A stretch of 37,248 nt of DNA, from the NCBI RefSeq assembly GCF_023715445.1, contig NZ_JAMBOD010000014.1:1-37248 (forward strand). Reading direction: 5' to 3'. Below the pieces are notes generated by a model. It was not told the DNA's origin. It ran no database searches and was given only the letters and a program-made list of their open reading frames with translations. The translations under genes were made by a program, and so were the position numbers. Shown piece by piece: positions 37,206 to 37,248 of the stretch (its first letter is position 1; the number at the start of each line of letters is the position of its first letter). The DNA comes from Fictibacillus nanhaiensis (GTDB taxonomy: Bacteria; Bacillota; Bacilli; Bacillales; Fictibacillaceae).

Positions 37206-37248
37206 ATGTTATCTAAGCATTCTACTGAAGGACGTCACCAAGTAACCC
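37206..37248 (+). CDS. start of a plus-strand gene, possible IS1182-type transposase (partial)
   Basis: GAGGGGAG lies 8 nt before an ATG that opens MLSKHSTEGRHQVT; the window then ends. This is the only protein start on the plus strand I can support. The first residues resemble the N-termini of IS1182-family transposases as I remember them (MLxKxxxExRxQ...). With 14 residues the identification is tentative. Its orientation against the conserved gene order and the hairpins before it support an insertion. Confidence 0.45.
   Translation, partial: MLSKHSTEGRHQVT

Overview
The window is a core chromosomal segment from an endospore-forming member of the Bacillaceae. Nearly every gene runs on the minus strand. 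Read in that direction, the order is spoVG-glmU-prs-ctc-pth-fin-mfd-spoVT-yabM-yabN-hup-rqcP-yabP-yabQ-divIC-yabR-tRNA(Met)-spoIIE-yabS-yabT-tilS-hpt-ftsH-coaX-hslO-cysK-pabB-pabA-pabC-folP-folB-folK-yazB-dusB-gre-lysS-rrn(16S). This is the classic origin-proximal order of Bacillus subtilis, seen here in reverse. Differences I note from that order, from memory: a Gre-family gene between dusB and lysS, an HU gene between yabN and rqcP, no PrsA-like gene between hslO and cysK, and a single tRNA where B. subtilis has two. The genus cannot be fixed from the sequence alone.

Layout, left to right. Positions 1-660 hold the 5' end of a 16S rRNA with tandem promoters. 663-3929 carry lysS, a short Gre-like factor, dusB and a small HTH gene. 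3881-8542 carry a folate/PABA operon. 8543-8991 is a repeat-rich gap. 8992-15917 carry cysK, hslO, coaX, ftsH, hpt and tilS. 16097-20432 carry a kinase, a VWA protein and SpoIIE. 20761-25624 carry tRNA-Met, the S1 protein, divIC, yabQ, yabP, rqcP, hup and yabN. 25621-34773 carry yabM, spoVT, mfd, fin, pth, ctc and prs. 34804-36701 carry glmU and spoVG. The right edge has terminator hairpins and the start of a plus-strand gene that may be an IS1182-type transposase.

The genes fall into three groups. One is folate, cysteine, CoA and nucleotide metabolism. One is information processing: LysRS, DusB, TilS, Mfd, Pth, Ctc, RqcP and HU. One is sporulation: SpoVG, SpoVT, Fin, SpoIIE, YabP, YabQ and YabS/YabT. 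Promoters matching sigma-B (ctc), sigma-H (spoVG), sigma-G/F (spoVT, fin), sigma-E (yabP) and Spo0A~P (spoIIE) can be read directly in the gaps.

The least explained material lies between the genes. Four gaps each hold a short degenerate tandem array. The core sequence differs at each locus, but the period is always 20 or 21 bp. A separate dispersed element is present in two long copies of about 205 bp and two end fragments. The hup leader can form two mutually exclusive hairpins next to its ribosome binding site. A run of nine NAG triplets overlapping the pabA ribosome binding site looks like a TRAP target.
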